Assembly: GCA_020851565.1 (NCBI GenBank)
Contig: JADZCN010000039.1
Location: 20,583 to 84,582 of the forward strand
Source of the DNA: Acidobacteriota bacterium
GTDB taxonomy: Bacteria; Acidobacteriota; Vicinamibacteria; Vicinamibacterales; UBA2999
Length of the DNA: 64,000 nucleotides
Direction of reading: 5' to 3'
A model generated the notes under the pieces. It saw only the letters and a program-made list of their open reading frames with translations. It ran no database searches and was not told where the DNA came from. Each line of letters starts with the position of its first letter. The stretch's first letter is position 1. This document shows, one piece after another, positions 41,289-50,641 of the stretch. A program made the position numbers and the translations under genes.

Positions 41289-44200
41289 CTACCGACTCAT
41301 CTCCTTATACCGGCACAGCGCATTCGCCAACTGCATCTGCCGTGGCGTCCGGCACTCCGGCTCCAGCAGGCGCGGCGAGCAGACGACGAACACGGCGCAC
41401 CGTGCGCGGGACGTCGCCACGTTCAGCCGGTTCAGGCTGTACAGGAACTCCATTCCCCGCGGCGCGTCCTCCGGGCACGAGGTCGTCATCGAGTAGATGA
41501 CGACGGCCGCGGTCTGGCCCTGGAACTTGTCCACCGTGCCGACGGGAACGTCGAGCGGGGCCAGGCGCTCGGTAAGTCGGTTGACCTGCGCGTTGAAGGG
41601 CGCCACGACGCGGACGTCGGCGCCGGCGAGCCGGTGCGGGTGACCGTGCTCGTCGACCCAGGCGGGGCCGCCGGGACCGGCGACGCCGAGCAACGCCTCC
41701 ACCAGCGCCGCGACGGCCTCCACCTCCTCCGCCGACGCGTTCTGGTTCCCGTCGTGCTCCACGGGGACGAGCCACAGCCCGGACCCGTCGTAGCGTCCGG
41801 TGCCGTGAAGGACCTGCCGGTCCAGGCCCTCCTTCGCGCGAAGCTTGCCCTCGTAGAACAGCTCGGACGTGAAGCTGGTGATGGCCGGCGACATCCGCCA
41901 CGTAATCGGCAGGAAGATCCCGCGGTCTTCCGGCATCGTCTCGGCGCCGTTCAGCACGTGTTCGAGGGCCGAGATTCCCACGCCGTCCGGATGGCTCGCC
42001 TTCTGTGGCTGATCCAGCTGCCGCGGATCGCCCAGCAACACGAGGCTGTCGGCGGCCTGCGAGACGGCAAGGACGTTGGCAAGCGACATTTGCCCGGCTT
42101 CATCCACGAAGAGCACGTCCACCGCTCCGGCTGCCTCCTCGCGAGACCAGAGCCACGCGGTGCCCCCGAGCACCTCCACCTGATCGCCGAGGGCGGCGAG
42201 AGCCTCCTCGTTCGTGCCCGCGAACTCGCGCACGCCGTCTCCCGCGCCGTTCTCATCCGCGTCGCCCACTTTCGCGCCCACGCGCACGCGCTCGCCCGCC
42301 TTCGCGGCCTGCCGCGCGACCTCGTGCAGCAGGTTCCGGATCACCTTGTGGCTCGTGGCGGTCACGCCCACGCGCTTGCCCGCGCGGACCAGCGCGCGAA
42401 TCATCTCCGCCCCGACGTGGGTCTTCCCCGCCCCGGGCGGTCCCTGGATGGCAAGCGCGGATCGCCGCACATCGCTGACCGTGCGCACGGCGAACTCGCT
42501 GGCACTCTCGCCGGGCCGTCGAGTGAAGGCGCCGGACGCCAGTCGGGGCGGCTCCCTGCGCAGCAGCGACCAGCCGCACTCGTCGGCCTCCCCTTTGACC
42601 ACGCGCGCGGCCAGGCGCATCACCGACTGCTGCACGCCCTTCGACGAGATGAGGTCGAAGGCGAACACCTCGGCCGGGTGCAGATCCGCGCGGGACGGTC
42701 CCTTCTTGATGTCGATGACGCGCGCGAGCCGATCGTGCGCCACCACGTCGCCGAAGGCCTTTCCGTCGCGGGCGTTCAGCTGCCCGCCAGTCCCAATCTC
42801 CACTTCCTGCGGCGGGTAGGTGTAGCGGTCAATCACGGATCGCGTCGGCTTGCCGTTCTTGCCGAGCACCGGCCCGAGTCGCTCCACGAAGGTGAGCCCG
42901 GCAATGGCCTCGCGCTCGTCGATCAGATTCTCGGCAGGCATCTCCTTCAGCCGGAAGTACTCCCACCAGTCGGCGTTCTCTTCCCGCTTGTGCCAGTCGA
43001 TGAGGAACGCGAGCAGCCATCGCGCGTGATCCGCGTGCGCCGCGTCCGACGCCTCCGGCGGGAGTCCCTCGAGGAGCCGGGCGCGCAGCTTCTCCACCTC
43101 CTGCTGCAGGTCGGAGACGGCTGGCGAGGGATCCCCGCTCACGGCCTCGGGCCGCGGGATCTCGTCGCCGGCGCGAATGGCCTCCGCTCGCAGCCGCTCC
43201 AGCCAGTCACGCAGCGCCTCCGTTGACCGGCAGTCGTCCTCGTTGTAACCCTGTACCGCCTCGCGGATCTCGTCGGTGATGTCGCCGGGCACGCCTGCAT
43301 CGAGCGCCAGTTCAACGGCCATCAACGGCTGCGACGCGTTGGCCAGCGCCACGCGACGCGTGTACCCGGTGTACTGCTCGAGCTGCTTGATGGAGTAGCT
43401 CTCCACGCCGCAGCGCGCCGCCTGCCGGACGATGGGATAGAGATCCACGAAGCGCTCGGCACGAAGCAGCTGATCCAGCACCTCGCCGCGCGTGACGTGG
43501 CGGCCCACGAGCTTCTTGAGCGCCGTTGGCTCGTAGTGGTTGAAATGGTAGACGTGCATGCCGGGGTCGGCCTGCCACGCGGCGAGAATAAGGTCCATCA
43601 CTTCCTCGAACGCAGCCTTCTCCTCCGCATCGCTCGTCGCCCACCACGCGCGGTAGCCGCCGTGCTCGTACACGCCGAAGAGGAACTCGCGGCCGTCCTC
43701 GCGCGCAAAGCGGGCGCCCTCGAGATCCAGGAAGAGGTCGCCGCGCGAGGGCTCGGGCAGCCGGGTGAGCCCCTCTCCCGCAACGACGGGCAGTCGTTCG
43801 AAGATCGGCCGCCGCTCCGTGCGCTGCTGGTGCTGCACGCGCGCCTGGTGGCCCAGCCGGCCGTACGTCTCCCTCGCGCCGCGGGACGGCCTGAACGTCA
43901 CCGGCACGGCCATCGTCGCCGCCGCGGTGAGCGTGGGATGTCCCTGCGCGGTCAACTCCTGCCGGTGTACGCGTCCCGCGCCCGCGATGAAGGACAGGTG
44001 GTCGTCCTTCCGCCGGCGTGCCAGGCATCGAGGCTCCCACGCGCACACCGCGCAGTGGTCAACGGGCTCAGGGTAGTGCGCGTCGAGCAGCGCCTCGTGT
44101 CCCTGCGCGATGGCGCGGCCGAGCGCCGCACGGACCATCCGGTAGTACGCCAGGTAATCGTGGACGCGGTACGTGTGCATCGGCTGCACGGGATCCGGCG

Positions 44201-44726
44201 TCACCACGTGGAAGTGCTCCGGCTCCCGTCCCTGCATGCGCGCCAGCATGTCGGAGTAGGCGCAGAGCTGCAGGATGGCGCCGCCCTTCGTCTCGCGCGC
44301 GAGCTTGGTGTCCTGCGCCTCGTAGCTCCAGCCGCCCAGGCCGCTCGGCTGCTCCACGCGCATCAGGATGTCCGCGTAGCCGGCCATGTGATCGTCGGCC
44401 ATCCGCGCCTGGACAATGACGTCGGCGCCGTCGCGCATGGCAGCGAGCGTGTCGGCGGTCTGGCGCGCGAGCGCCTCAGGCGTCGCGCGGCCCTCCTCGC
44501 GTGCGATGCCGACGACCCTCAGGCCCTTCGCGCGCAGCGATTCCACGTACCGCTGCTCGTGCTCCTCGCCCTTGCGCTGCAGGATGGCCGCGTACGGATC
44601 TTCATACCGGGGACGGGCGAAGAGGTGGTGGGCGACCGCCAGGTCCAGCCCGGTCTTGTAGCGGCAGCTGACGAAGGTGGCGAGGTCGGTGGGGGCGAGA
44701 AGGAGCGAGTCCGAGACGAGGCGCAT
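41289..44726 (-). CDS. RecB/Cas4-like nuclease fused to SF1 helicase (TM0106 family)
   Basis: A 1145-aa fusion. Residues 1-235 are a RecB/Cas4-like nuclease: GYAD (D119), QDTK (D139, K141) and QLCAY form the active site, and Cys21 with Cys225, Cys228 and Cys234 forms the Fe-S cluster pattern of Cas4, AddB and Dna2. Residues from about 350 to 560 are an RNase H-like YprB domain (FLDLEGAR to YNEDDCRST). The C-terminal SF1 helicase has GPPGAGKTH, VDEAGQM, LLGDPRQL, TVDKFQGQ and NVATSRAR. It likely unwinds and cuts DNA in repair or defence. The start at MRLVSDSLLL fits the family; the stop lies in the repeat array. Confidence 0.93.
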   Translation of the reverse strand: MRLVSDSLLLAPTDLATFVSCRYKTGLDLAVAHHLFARPRYEDPYAAILQRKGEEHEQRYVESLRAKGLRVVGIAREEGRATPEALARQTADTLAAMRDGADVIVQARMADDHMAGYADILMRVEQPSGLGGWSYEAQDTKLARETKGGAILQLCAYSDMLARMQGREPEHFHVVTPDPVQPMHTYRVHDYLAYYRMVRAALGRAIAQGHEALLDAHYPEPVDHCAVCAWEPRCLARRRKDDHLSFIAGAGRVHRQELTAQGHPTLTAAATMAVPVTFRPSRGARETYGRLGHQARVQHQQRTERRPIFERLPVVAGEGLTRLPEPSRGDLFLDLEGARFAREDGREFLFGVYEHGGYRAWWATSDAEEKAAFEEVMDLILAAWQADPGMHVYHFNHYEPTALKKLVGRHVTRGEVLDQLLRAERFVDLYPIVRQAARCGVESYSIKQLEQYTGYTRRVALANASQPLMAVELALDAGVPGDITDEIREAVQGYNEDDCRSTEALRDWLERLRAEAIRAGDEIPRPEAVSGDPSPAVSDLQQEVEKLRARLLEGLPPEASDAAHADHARWLLAFLIDWHKREENADWWEYFRLKEMPAENLIDEREAIAGLTFVERLGPVLGKNGKPTRSVIDRYTYPPQEVEIGTGGQLNARDGKAFGDVVAHDRLARVIDIKKGPSRADLHPAEVFAFDLISSKGVQQSVMRLAARVVKGEADECGWSLLRREPPRLASGAFTRRPGESASEFAVRTVSDVRRSALAIQGPPGAGKTHVGAEMIRALVRAGKRVGVTATSHKVIRNLLHEVARQAAKAGERVRVGAKVGDADENGAGDGVREFAGTNEEALAALGDQVEVLGGTAWLWSREEAAGAVDVLFVDEAGQMSLANVLAVSQAADSLVLLGDPRQLDQPQKASHPDGVGISALEHVLNGAETMPEDRGIFLPITWRMSPAITSFTSELFYEGKLRAKEGLDRQVLHGTGRYDGSGLWLVPVEHDGNQNASAEEVEAVAALVEALLGVAGPGGPAWVDEHGHPHRLAGADVRVVAPFNAQVNRLTERLAPLDVPVGTVDKFQGQTAAVVIYSMTTSCPEDAPRGMEFLYSLNRLNVATSRARCAVFVVCSPRLLEPECRTPRQMQLANALCRYKEMSR

Positions 44727-44766
44727 CGGGGAAAGGGTAACAGGGCCGGGGGCAGGACGCTCTCCC

Positions 44767-44880
44767 GGTGGGCGCGCCTCCGGCGCGTGGGCGGCGCTTC
44801 GCGCCGTGGGCGGGGGCCTGGACTGATGGCAGAAGGCGCGAGGCACGACCTGCCTTCTGCCTTCTGCCTTCTGCCTTCCG
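44767..44880. repeat. GTGGGCG palindromic units and TGCCTTC array
   Basis: Three GTGGGCG-headed units carry small palindromes (GGCGCTTCGCGCC is one) at 44767-44815. From 44851 to 44878 there are four to five copies of the 7-bp unit TGCCTTC. They fill the gap upstream of the nuclease-helicase gene. Confidence 0.8.
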
Positions 44881-44891
44881 TCCTACCGCCG

Positions 44892-45476
44892 TTAGAACCG
44901 CACGCCGAGGCCGCCGTAGACGCGCGAGACGTCGAAGTCGGCCACGTTGACGCGCATGTAGCGGTACCCCGCGTCCAGGAAGGCGTTCGAGCCCAGCGAG
45001 ACCATCACGCCGCCGCCCAGTTCCCAGGCGAACTGGTTGGTGCTCAGCTCGAAGCCAATCTGGTCCTCGACCAGGTTCGTGATATCGAAGCCGAACACCT
45101 CGAGGTCCGCGGAGAAGCGCGCGAAGCCGACACCGCCCACGCCGTATGGGCGGATCGGCCCCGTCGGCGCCGCGATGCGCACGCCCGCCATGCCGTACGT
45201 GGCGGGCATCGAGATGGTGACCACCGGATCGAGCGCGTCCAGCGCGTCGGCGACGCCCTCCGGCAGCACGTCGTTCATGCGCCCGATCGTGCCGTAGATG
45301 CTCACGCCCGGCACGAGGCCGACGCCAACCTCGGCCGCAAACACCGGCGCGGTCTCGGTCTGGAAGGTCACGCCCAGCTGGCCGGCCAGCGTGGCGCGCT
45401 GCGCCGCGGCCGGCGCGGCCGCCGCGACGAGGAAGAGGACGAGGAACGCACTGGATGAGAAGAGACGAGTAGTCAA
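44892..45476 (-). CDS. Outer-membrane beta-barrel protein (OmpA/porin-like, 194 aa)
   Basis: A 194-aa exported protein with signal peptide ending APAAAQ. The mature part alternates amphipathic strands such as VSIYGTIGRM, RPYGVGGVGFARF and AFLDAGYRYMRV, and ends in GGLGVRF with the C-terminal Phe typical of barrels. Likely a small eight-stranded barrel. Function unknown. Confidence 0.83.
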   Translation of the reverse strand: MTTRLFSSSAFLVLFLVAAAAPAAAQRATLAGQLGVTFQTETAPVFAAEVGVGLVPGVSIYGTIGRMNDVLPEGVADALDALDPVVTISMPATYGMAGVRIAAPTGPIRPYGVGGVGFARFSADLEVFGFDITNLVEDQIGFELSTNQFAWELGGGVMVSLGSNAFLDAGYRYMRVNVADFDVSRVYGGLGVRF

Positions 45477-45557
45477 TGCCTTGTCCTTTCATCTGGACGA
45501 GCGTCGTGCCCGTCCATGGGTCTTCCTTGACCTATGCATGAATACTGCCAGGCTTCT

Positions 45558-46073
45558 TCATCGCGCGGGCTCCGCGGGCCTGCCCGCCGTCACCACCGGC
45601 GCCAGGACCACCACCAGCATGGCGGCCAGGGAGACGAGCAGCAGCCCGATGGGCGCCTCGCCCTGATCGAGGGAAGCCGCGGCGGCAAGCGCCGAGGCCA
45701 GCGCGATGGCACCTGCCAGCCTCATTGTGGGCACCGCACTCCATCCTTCCGTGAGCAGGGGCCTCGGCGGCGCCGGCGGCGGTTCCTCGTCCTCCTCGTG
45801 AGGCCGGTGTGGGCGCGCGCCCGGAGGCCGCGTCACTACCGGCGACGGGTTCCCGCCGGCCGGCGAAGGTGTGGGGGCAGCGACCGTGCGCTGCGGCATA
45901 TCGTCGTGATACAGGCGCGCCATCACGACGCTGACGGGCACACCCTTGTGCCAGTAGTCCGCCTCCGTGCCGCACAGATCGCACGTCCGTTGCGCCGACC
46001 ATCGAACGGTGTCGCAGCAGGTGTGGTGCCACGCGGTGATCCGCGTGGACGTCGGGCTTCCGCCAATGGCCAT
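45558..46073 (-). CDS. Zinc-ribbon-like protein with C-terminal membrane segments
   Basis: A 171-aa protein not matched to a family. Near the N-terminus WHHTCCDTVRW and CDLCG give a His/Cys cluster suited to bind zinc. A Pro/Glu-rich linker (PHEEDEEPPPAPPRP) leads to two hydrophobic stretches near the C-terminus (about 125-142 and 146-163). Thus a metal-binding cytoplasmic head on a membrane hairpin is predicted. It is preceded by a long leader with its own promoter candidate. Confidence 0.65.
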   Translation of the reverse strand: MAIGGSPTSTRITAWHHTCCDTVRWSAQRTCDLCGTEADYWHKGVPVSVVMARLYHDDMPQRTVAAPTPSPAGGNPSPVVTRPPGARPHRPHEEDEEPPPAPPRPLLTEGWSAVPTMRLAGAIALASALAAAASLDQGEAPIGLLLVSLAAMLVVVLAPVVTAGRPAEPAR

Positions 46074-46220
46074 CGTGTCTTCTCCCTGCGGCCCGAAGCC
46101 GGCTGAAAAGACACCCGCGGCCCCCCGCCGTGCGGGAGGCAGGACACTTCGATTGCGGCGGTCCGGTTCGACCGCCGCCACATCTCCCCCCGGTCCCGCG
46201 TCGCCGCGGCCCGGTGAGAA

Positions 46221-46273
46221 GGCACCGTTGGGATGTCCCTCCCTGGTTGCCGGGCGGCCGAGAGGATCGGCCG
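46221..46273 (-). promoter_or_regulatory. Possible structured leader with SAM-I/IV-like core
   Basis: In the leader of the zinc-ribbon gene a perfect 7-bp hairpin (46255-46273) is followed by CCCGGCAACC, a small GGGA/TCCC hairpin, and GGTGCC at 46221-46226. The order hairpin-CGGCAACC-hairpin-GGTGCC recalls the core of SAM-I/SAM-IV riboswitches. P1 is weak (ACATC with GATGT) and the downstream gene is not a methionine gene, so this is only a candidate. Confidence 0.25.
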
Positions 46274-46294
46274 CCGCTCGGATGTCGATATCAA

Positions 46295-46322
46295 CCTATA
46301 TGTATTCGACGATTCACGTCAA
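46295..46322 (-). promoter_or_regulatory. Candidate promoter of the zinc-ribbon gene
   Basis: TTGACG (46317-46322) and TATAGG (46295-46300) are separated by 16 bp on the minus strand. The -35 overlaps the glutamate dehydrogenase stop codon. Transcription would give a leader of about 215 nt before the ATG at 46073. Confidence 0.45.
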
Positions 46323-49300
46323 GCGCGCACCCCCTTCAGCACCGCGCGGAAGTCCACGGGCTCCTTCCGCAGGAGCCGCTCCGTCGCGGCGTCGAGCGCG
46401 TCCTCCAGCGCCACCAGCTGCGCCTGCTCGTCGGCCGCCTTGCCCTTCGCCGCGCGAATTTGCTGCCGCGCCTTGTCGGCGCCGCTCTCGTGGTCGGCCA
46501 CCAGGTAGGCCTCGACGATGTCGCCGATATCCCGGCCGGTGGCGGTGGCCTGGCGATGGATGAAGCCGACGCCGGCGTTGTTCACCAGATAGTTGACGGC
46601 GCCCGTCGCGATGATCTCGCGCCGCAGCGGGTGCTGCGCGAGGTGCTGGCGGTACATCTCCCGCATCTTCGACGGGAAGTACGCGGCCAGCAGCGGCTGC
46701 GCGATGTCGGCGTCGGGAAGCGCGGACGCCAGCGTCCTCGCGTACGCCCAGTTCTTGACGTTACCCAGCATGGCGCACAGCAGCGGACGCGGCAGGCCGC
46801 GCTCGTGCCCCTTCCCCGCCATCAACTCGTCGCGCGTCGGCACCTTGTCGTCGTTGCGGTCCAGCACGCCGGCGGCAACAAGGTCCTGGGCCAGGTCCAC
46901 CCAGGCGTCGAAGCGGCGCGCGCTGCGGATCCCGTCCAGGCTGAGCGCCAGCGCCTGGTTCGCGTTGTCGGCCAGCACCAGGTCCGAGACCTCGTCGGTC
47001 ATGGAAGCCAGCAGGCGGTTGCGTTCATTGACGTCGGCCAGCACGCGGGTGCGCATCAGAAGGTTCAGCAGGATCTTGATGTTCACCTCGTGGTCCGACA
47101 TGTCCACGCCGCCCGAGTTGTCCACGGCGTCGGTGTTGATGAGGCCGCCGCCGTACCAGTACTCGATGCGCCCGCGCTGGGTGAGCCCCAGGTTGCCGCC
47201 CTCGGCCAGGACGCGGGCACGCACCTCGCTGCCGTCCACGCGGACGCGATCGTTGGCGCGGTCCCCCACGTCGGCGTGGTCCTCGCTCGACGCCTTCACG
47301 TAGGTGCCGATGCCGCCGTTGTAGAGCAGGTCCACGCGCGCGCGCAGGATGGCGCGCACCACCTCTTCTCCGCTGGCCTCGGCCTGGTCGAGATCCAGCA
47401 GCCGCCGGACCTCCGGGGTGAGTGCGATGGACTTCGCCGAGCGGTCGAAGATGCCGCCGCCGGCGCTGATGCGCGACGGGTCGTAGTCGCGCCACGTCGA
47501 GCGCGGCAGCGCGAACATCCGCTGGCGCTCGGCGAACGAGGCCTCGAGATCCGGGGCCGGGTCGAGGAAGATGTGCTGGTGGTTGAACGCCGCCACGAGG
47601 CGCGTGGCGCGGCTGAGCAGCACGCCGTTGCCGAACACATCACCCGACAGGTCGCCGATGCCCGCCATCGTGAACGGCTCGGTCTGCACGTCGATGCCCA
47701 GGTTGCGGAAGTGGTGCCGCACGCACTCCCAGGCGCCGCGGGCCGTGATGCCCTCCTTCTTGTGGTCGTAGCCGTGGCTGCCGCCCGAGGCGAACGCGTC
47801 ACCCAGCCAGAAGCCGTACTGCGCCGACACGCGGTTGGCCGTGTCGGAGAGGTGCGCCGTGCCCTTGTCCGCCGCCACCACCAGGTAGGCGTCGTCGGCG
47901 TCGTGGCGCACGACGTCCGGCGGGTGCAGCACCTGGCCGTCCACCAGGTTGTCGGTCACGTCCAGCAGCCCCGACACGAACTCGCGGTAGCGATCGATGA
48001 GGTACGCGTCCAGCGCCGGCCGCGGGGGCACGTTGCCCTTGAGGACGAAGCCGCCCTTCGACCCGACGGGCACGATGACCGAGTTCTTCACCATCTGGGT
48101 CTTCATCAGACCCAGTACCTCGGTACGGAAGTCGTCGTGGCGATCGCTCCACCGGATGCCGCCGCGCGCCACCATCCCGCCGCGCAGGTGGATGCCTTCG
48201 AGCAGCGGCGAGTGGACGTAGATCTCGAAGAGCGGCCGCGGCGAGACCATGCCGACGACCTTCGCCGACTCCACCTTGATGGACACGACCGGCCGCTCGG
48301 GGCGCTGGTAGAAGTTCGTCCGCAGCGTGGCCGTCACCAGGCTCTCGAGCCCGCGCAGGATCTCGTCGTCGAACAGGCTGGTGACCTCGCGCAGCGCGGC
48401 GTGCAGGGCGTCGTCGGCCCGAGCCATCGCCGCCGCCCGATCGCCCTCGATCGCCGGTGAGAACTTCGCGTCGAAGGCCCGGAAGAGCGCCCCGGCCGCG
48501 GCGTGGTTGCGCAGCAGCACCGAGGTGACCGTCTCGGCGTTGTAGGCGGGCCGGATCTGCAGCAGGTGGTTGCGCAGCGTGCGGAGCACCTCCACCTCGC
48601 GCCAGGTGAGGTCCGCGAGGAGGACGAGCGCGTTGAGCGGATCGTCCGTGCCGCGCTCCTCGTGGATCGCGCGCAGGCCGTCACGCAGGCGCTCCGGCTT
48701 GCCTTCGATGGCCGCGATGGCCGTCGCCTCGGCCTCCACGCGCAGCCGCTCGAGCCAGGCGCGCTTGCCTTCCGGCAACACCAGCGGGATGCTGACCTCT
48801 TCCTCCACCCTGAGCCCGAGGTTCTGCAGCGTACGCAGGAGGTCCGTCAGCGACATCGGGCCGGGCGAGAACAGCTTCAGCAGGACACGTTCGGCCGTGT
48901 CGGGCTGGACGATGAGCTCGAGCCGGCCTTCGAGCGCTTCGAACACCCGGAGATCGTCTGGCACCTCGGAGGGTCGCGTGAGCTCGCGGTAGAGGCCGCT
49001 GCGGCTCTCCTGGCGGACGTAGCGCTTGAAGAGGCGCCGGCCCTCGGCCGCGCCGAAGCTCCGCTCCACCTCCGTCGCCACCTGGTCCTCCCACGTGGAG
49101 ATCACCCTGGCCGTGATCTCGCGCACGCGGGCGGCATCCAGCTCGTGCTCCAGGGTCGCCTCGGCGAAGTAGAACACCAGCAGCGCCGTGCCGTTGCAGT
49201 CGGCCCACGTGTGATACGCCACCGGGCCGAACTCGCGCGCCAGCGCGTCTCCCAGGTCGGTCTCCGCCTTGTTCGAGTAGTGGAGCCCGGAAAAGGCCAC

Positions 49301-50587
49301 CGAGACCGCCTGGTAGGCCTCGCCCGGCCGCACGTTCACGGCAATCTCGTCGTCGCTCGAGAGGTACACCATCTTTTCGATGATGGCCTTGAGGTCCGCG
49401 AGGTCGGCGTAGAGCAGCTCGCGCTTCGGGAAGTGGTTGAAGATGGCGCGCGACTCGCGATAGTTGTGCGAGTTGACGGCGGCGCCCGAGGCCTGGTACA
49501 GCCACTCCAGCTTCTGCTTGAGGATGGGGATGCCGTCGGCCCGCGCGGTGAACGCACTCTTGGCGAGCCGGCCCAGGATCAGCGTGGCGGCATCCAGGTC
49601 GCCGTCCGGCCCCCACTCACGGACCACGAAGTCGTCCACCGGGTCCACGTGATGGATGGCGCTGGCGTTGACGCGATAGTCGATGTCCAGGATGCGCGCA
49701 TCGTCCGGCCGTGGCTCGGCGTGGCGGCGCTCCTCCTCCATCAGGCCCGGGAACACCACGCGCAGCAGGTCCGGCTCGCGGAAAGCGCCCAGCGCGGAAT
49801 CCAGGTCGGGCTCGAAGCCATCCGGCGACCGCCGGAAGCGCAGCACGCCCATCAGCACGTAGTTGTCGGCGACCAGCCAGTCCAGGAAGCCCTGGGCGCT
49901 GTCGGTCGTCTCGGGGAAACCCGACCGGCTGCGCAGCCGCCCGCGCAGGTCCTGCAGGAAGCGCCGCATGGCGGCGAAATCCTCCACGCCCAGGAACACG
50001 GTCTTGATGAGCGAGTACACCTGGTGCTCGATGCGGCGCAGCCGCTCGGGCTGCTCGATGCGCTCCACGCGGAACTGGCAGAGCAGCTCGCGCGCGCCCT
50101 CGGCCTGGGCATCACCAATCCCGACGATGTGCTCCCACTGCCGGCGGACGGAGAAGATGGGGTGCACGGCCGACAGCACCCGGATGCCCTGCTTCTGGAA
50201 GAAGTGCTTCAGGCTCTCGAAGATGAAGGGCGCGTCGGGCGTGTGCGTCTCGACAATGGTGACGTCGTAGTGGCCGCCGTGCGTGCTGCCGGTGGCCTCG
50301 GTCTCCTGCTCGGTGGGGTTGCGGGCCACCACGTGCAGCCCCGGCAAGCCGCGATACAGCTGGTGCGGCGGCGGCATGGTGCGGGCAACGAAGGCGAAGT
50401 AGCCCTGGATGCGGGCGGCCAGGGCCTCGGGCGGCAGCTCCAGCGCCATGGCGTCCGGCATCTCGCGAAAAGCGATGGGCGCAAACGCGCGCAGCAGCTC
50501 GCGGTCCCCGGACGGTGCCCGGGTGTCGAGGATGGCGTGGATCTCGTTGAGGGTGGTCTGACGGCGTATCGGGTCGGAAGTGATCAT
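46319..50587 (-). CDS. NAD-specific glutamate dehydrogenase, large type
   Basis: A 1422-aa member of the 180-kDa NAD-glutamate dehydrogenase class, which deaminates glutamate to 2-oxoglutarate. The N-terminal half (about 1-700) is the regulatory region with ACT-like parts. The catalytic core includes GGIRWSDRHDDFRTEVLGLMKTQMVKN, given here by its GGIRWSD start, and then VPVGSKGGFV with the catalytic Lys. It is somewhat shorter than the usual 1600 residues. Transcribed alone, divergent from the methyltransferase with a 54-bp gap. Confidence 0.95.
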   Translation of the reverse strand: MITSDPIRRQTTLNEIHAILDTRAPSGDRELLRAFAPIAFREMPDAMALELPPEALAARIQGYFAFVARTMPPPHQLYRGLPGLHVVARNPTEQETEATGSTHGGHYDVTIVETHTPDAPFIFESLKHFFQKQGIRVLSAVHPIFSVRRQWEHIVGIGDAQAEGARELLCQFRVERIEQPERLRRIEHQVYSLIKTVFLGVEDFAAMRRFLQDLRGRLRSRSGFPETTDSAQGFLDWLVADNYVLMGVLRFRRSPDGFEPDLDSALGAFREPDLLRVVFPGLMEEERRHAEPRPDDARILDIDYRVNASAIHHVDPVDDFVVREWGPDGDLDAATLILGRLAKSAFTARADGIPILKQKLEWLYQASGAAVNSHNYRESRAIFNHFPKRELLYADLADLKAIIEKMVYLSSDDEIAVNVRPGEAYQAVSVAFSGLHYSNKAETDLGDALAREFGPVAYHTWADCNGTALLVFYFAEATLEHELDAARVREITARVISTWEDQVATEVERSFGAAEGRRLFKRYVRQESRSGLYRELTRPSEVPDDLRVFEALEGRLELIVQPDTAERVLLKLFSPGPMSLTDLLRTLQNLGLRVEEEVSIPLVLPEGKRAWLERLRVEAEATAIAAIEGKPERLRDGLRAIHEERGTDDPLNALVLLADLTWREVEVLRTLRNHLLQIRPAYNAETVTSVLLRNHAAAGALFRAFDAKFSPAIEGDRAAAMARADDALHAALREVTSLFDDEILRGLESLVTATLRTNFYQRPERPVVSIKVESAKVVGMVSPRPLFEIYVHSPLLEGIHLRGGMVARGGIRWSDRHDDFRTEVLGLMKTQMVKNSVIVPVGSKGGFVLKGNVPPRPALDAYLIDRYREFVSGLLDVTDNLVDGQVLHPPDVVRHDADDAYLVVAADKGTAHLSDTANRVSAQYGFWLGDAFASGGSHGYDHKKEGITARGAWECVRHHFRNLGIDVQTEPFTMAGIGDLSGDVFGNGVLLSRATRLVAAFNHQHIFLDPAPDLEASFAERQRMFALPRSTWRDYDPSRISAGGGIFDRSAKSIALTPEVRRLLDLDQAEASGEEVVRAILRARVDLLYNGGIGTYVKASSEDHADVGDRANDRVRVDGSEVRARVLAEGGNLGLTQRGRIEYWYGGGLINTDAVDNSGGVDMSDHEVNIKILLNLLMRTRVLADVNERNRLLASMTDEVSDLVLADNANQALALSLDGIRSARRFDAWVDLAQDLVAAGVLDRNDDKVPTRDELMAGKGHERGLPRPLLCAMLGNVKNWAYARTLASALPDADIAQPLLAAYFPSKMREMYRQHLAQHPLRREIIATGAVNYLVNNAGVGFIHRQATATGRDIGDIVEAYLVADHESGADKARQQIRAAKGKAADEQAQLVALEDALDAATERLLRKEPVDFRAVLKGVRA

Positions 50588-50641
50588 GGCGGTGCCTTAC
50601 CTGGGCAGTATGCTTGATGCTACACCGACTACAATCGCGCG

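Noticed and set aside
46130..48460. 776-aa plus-strand open frame opposite the glutamate dehydrogenase gene
   Set aside because: Antisense shadow of a conserved gene in GC-rich DNA; His/Arg/Val-rich sequence without family features.
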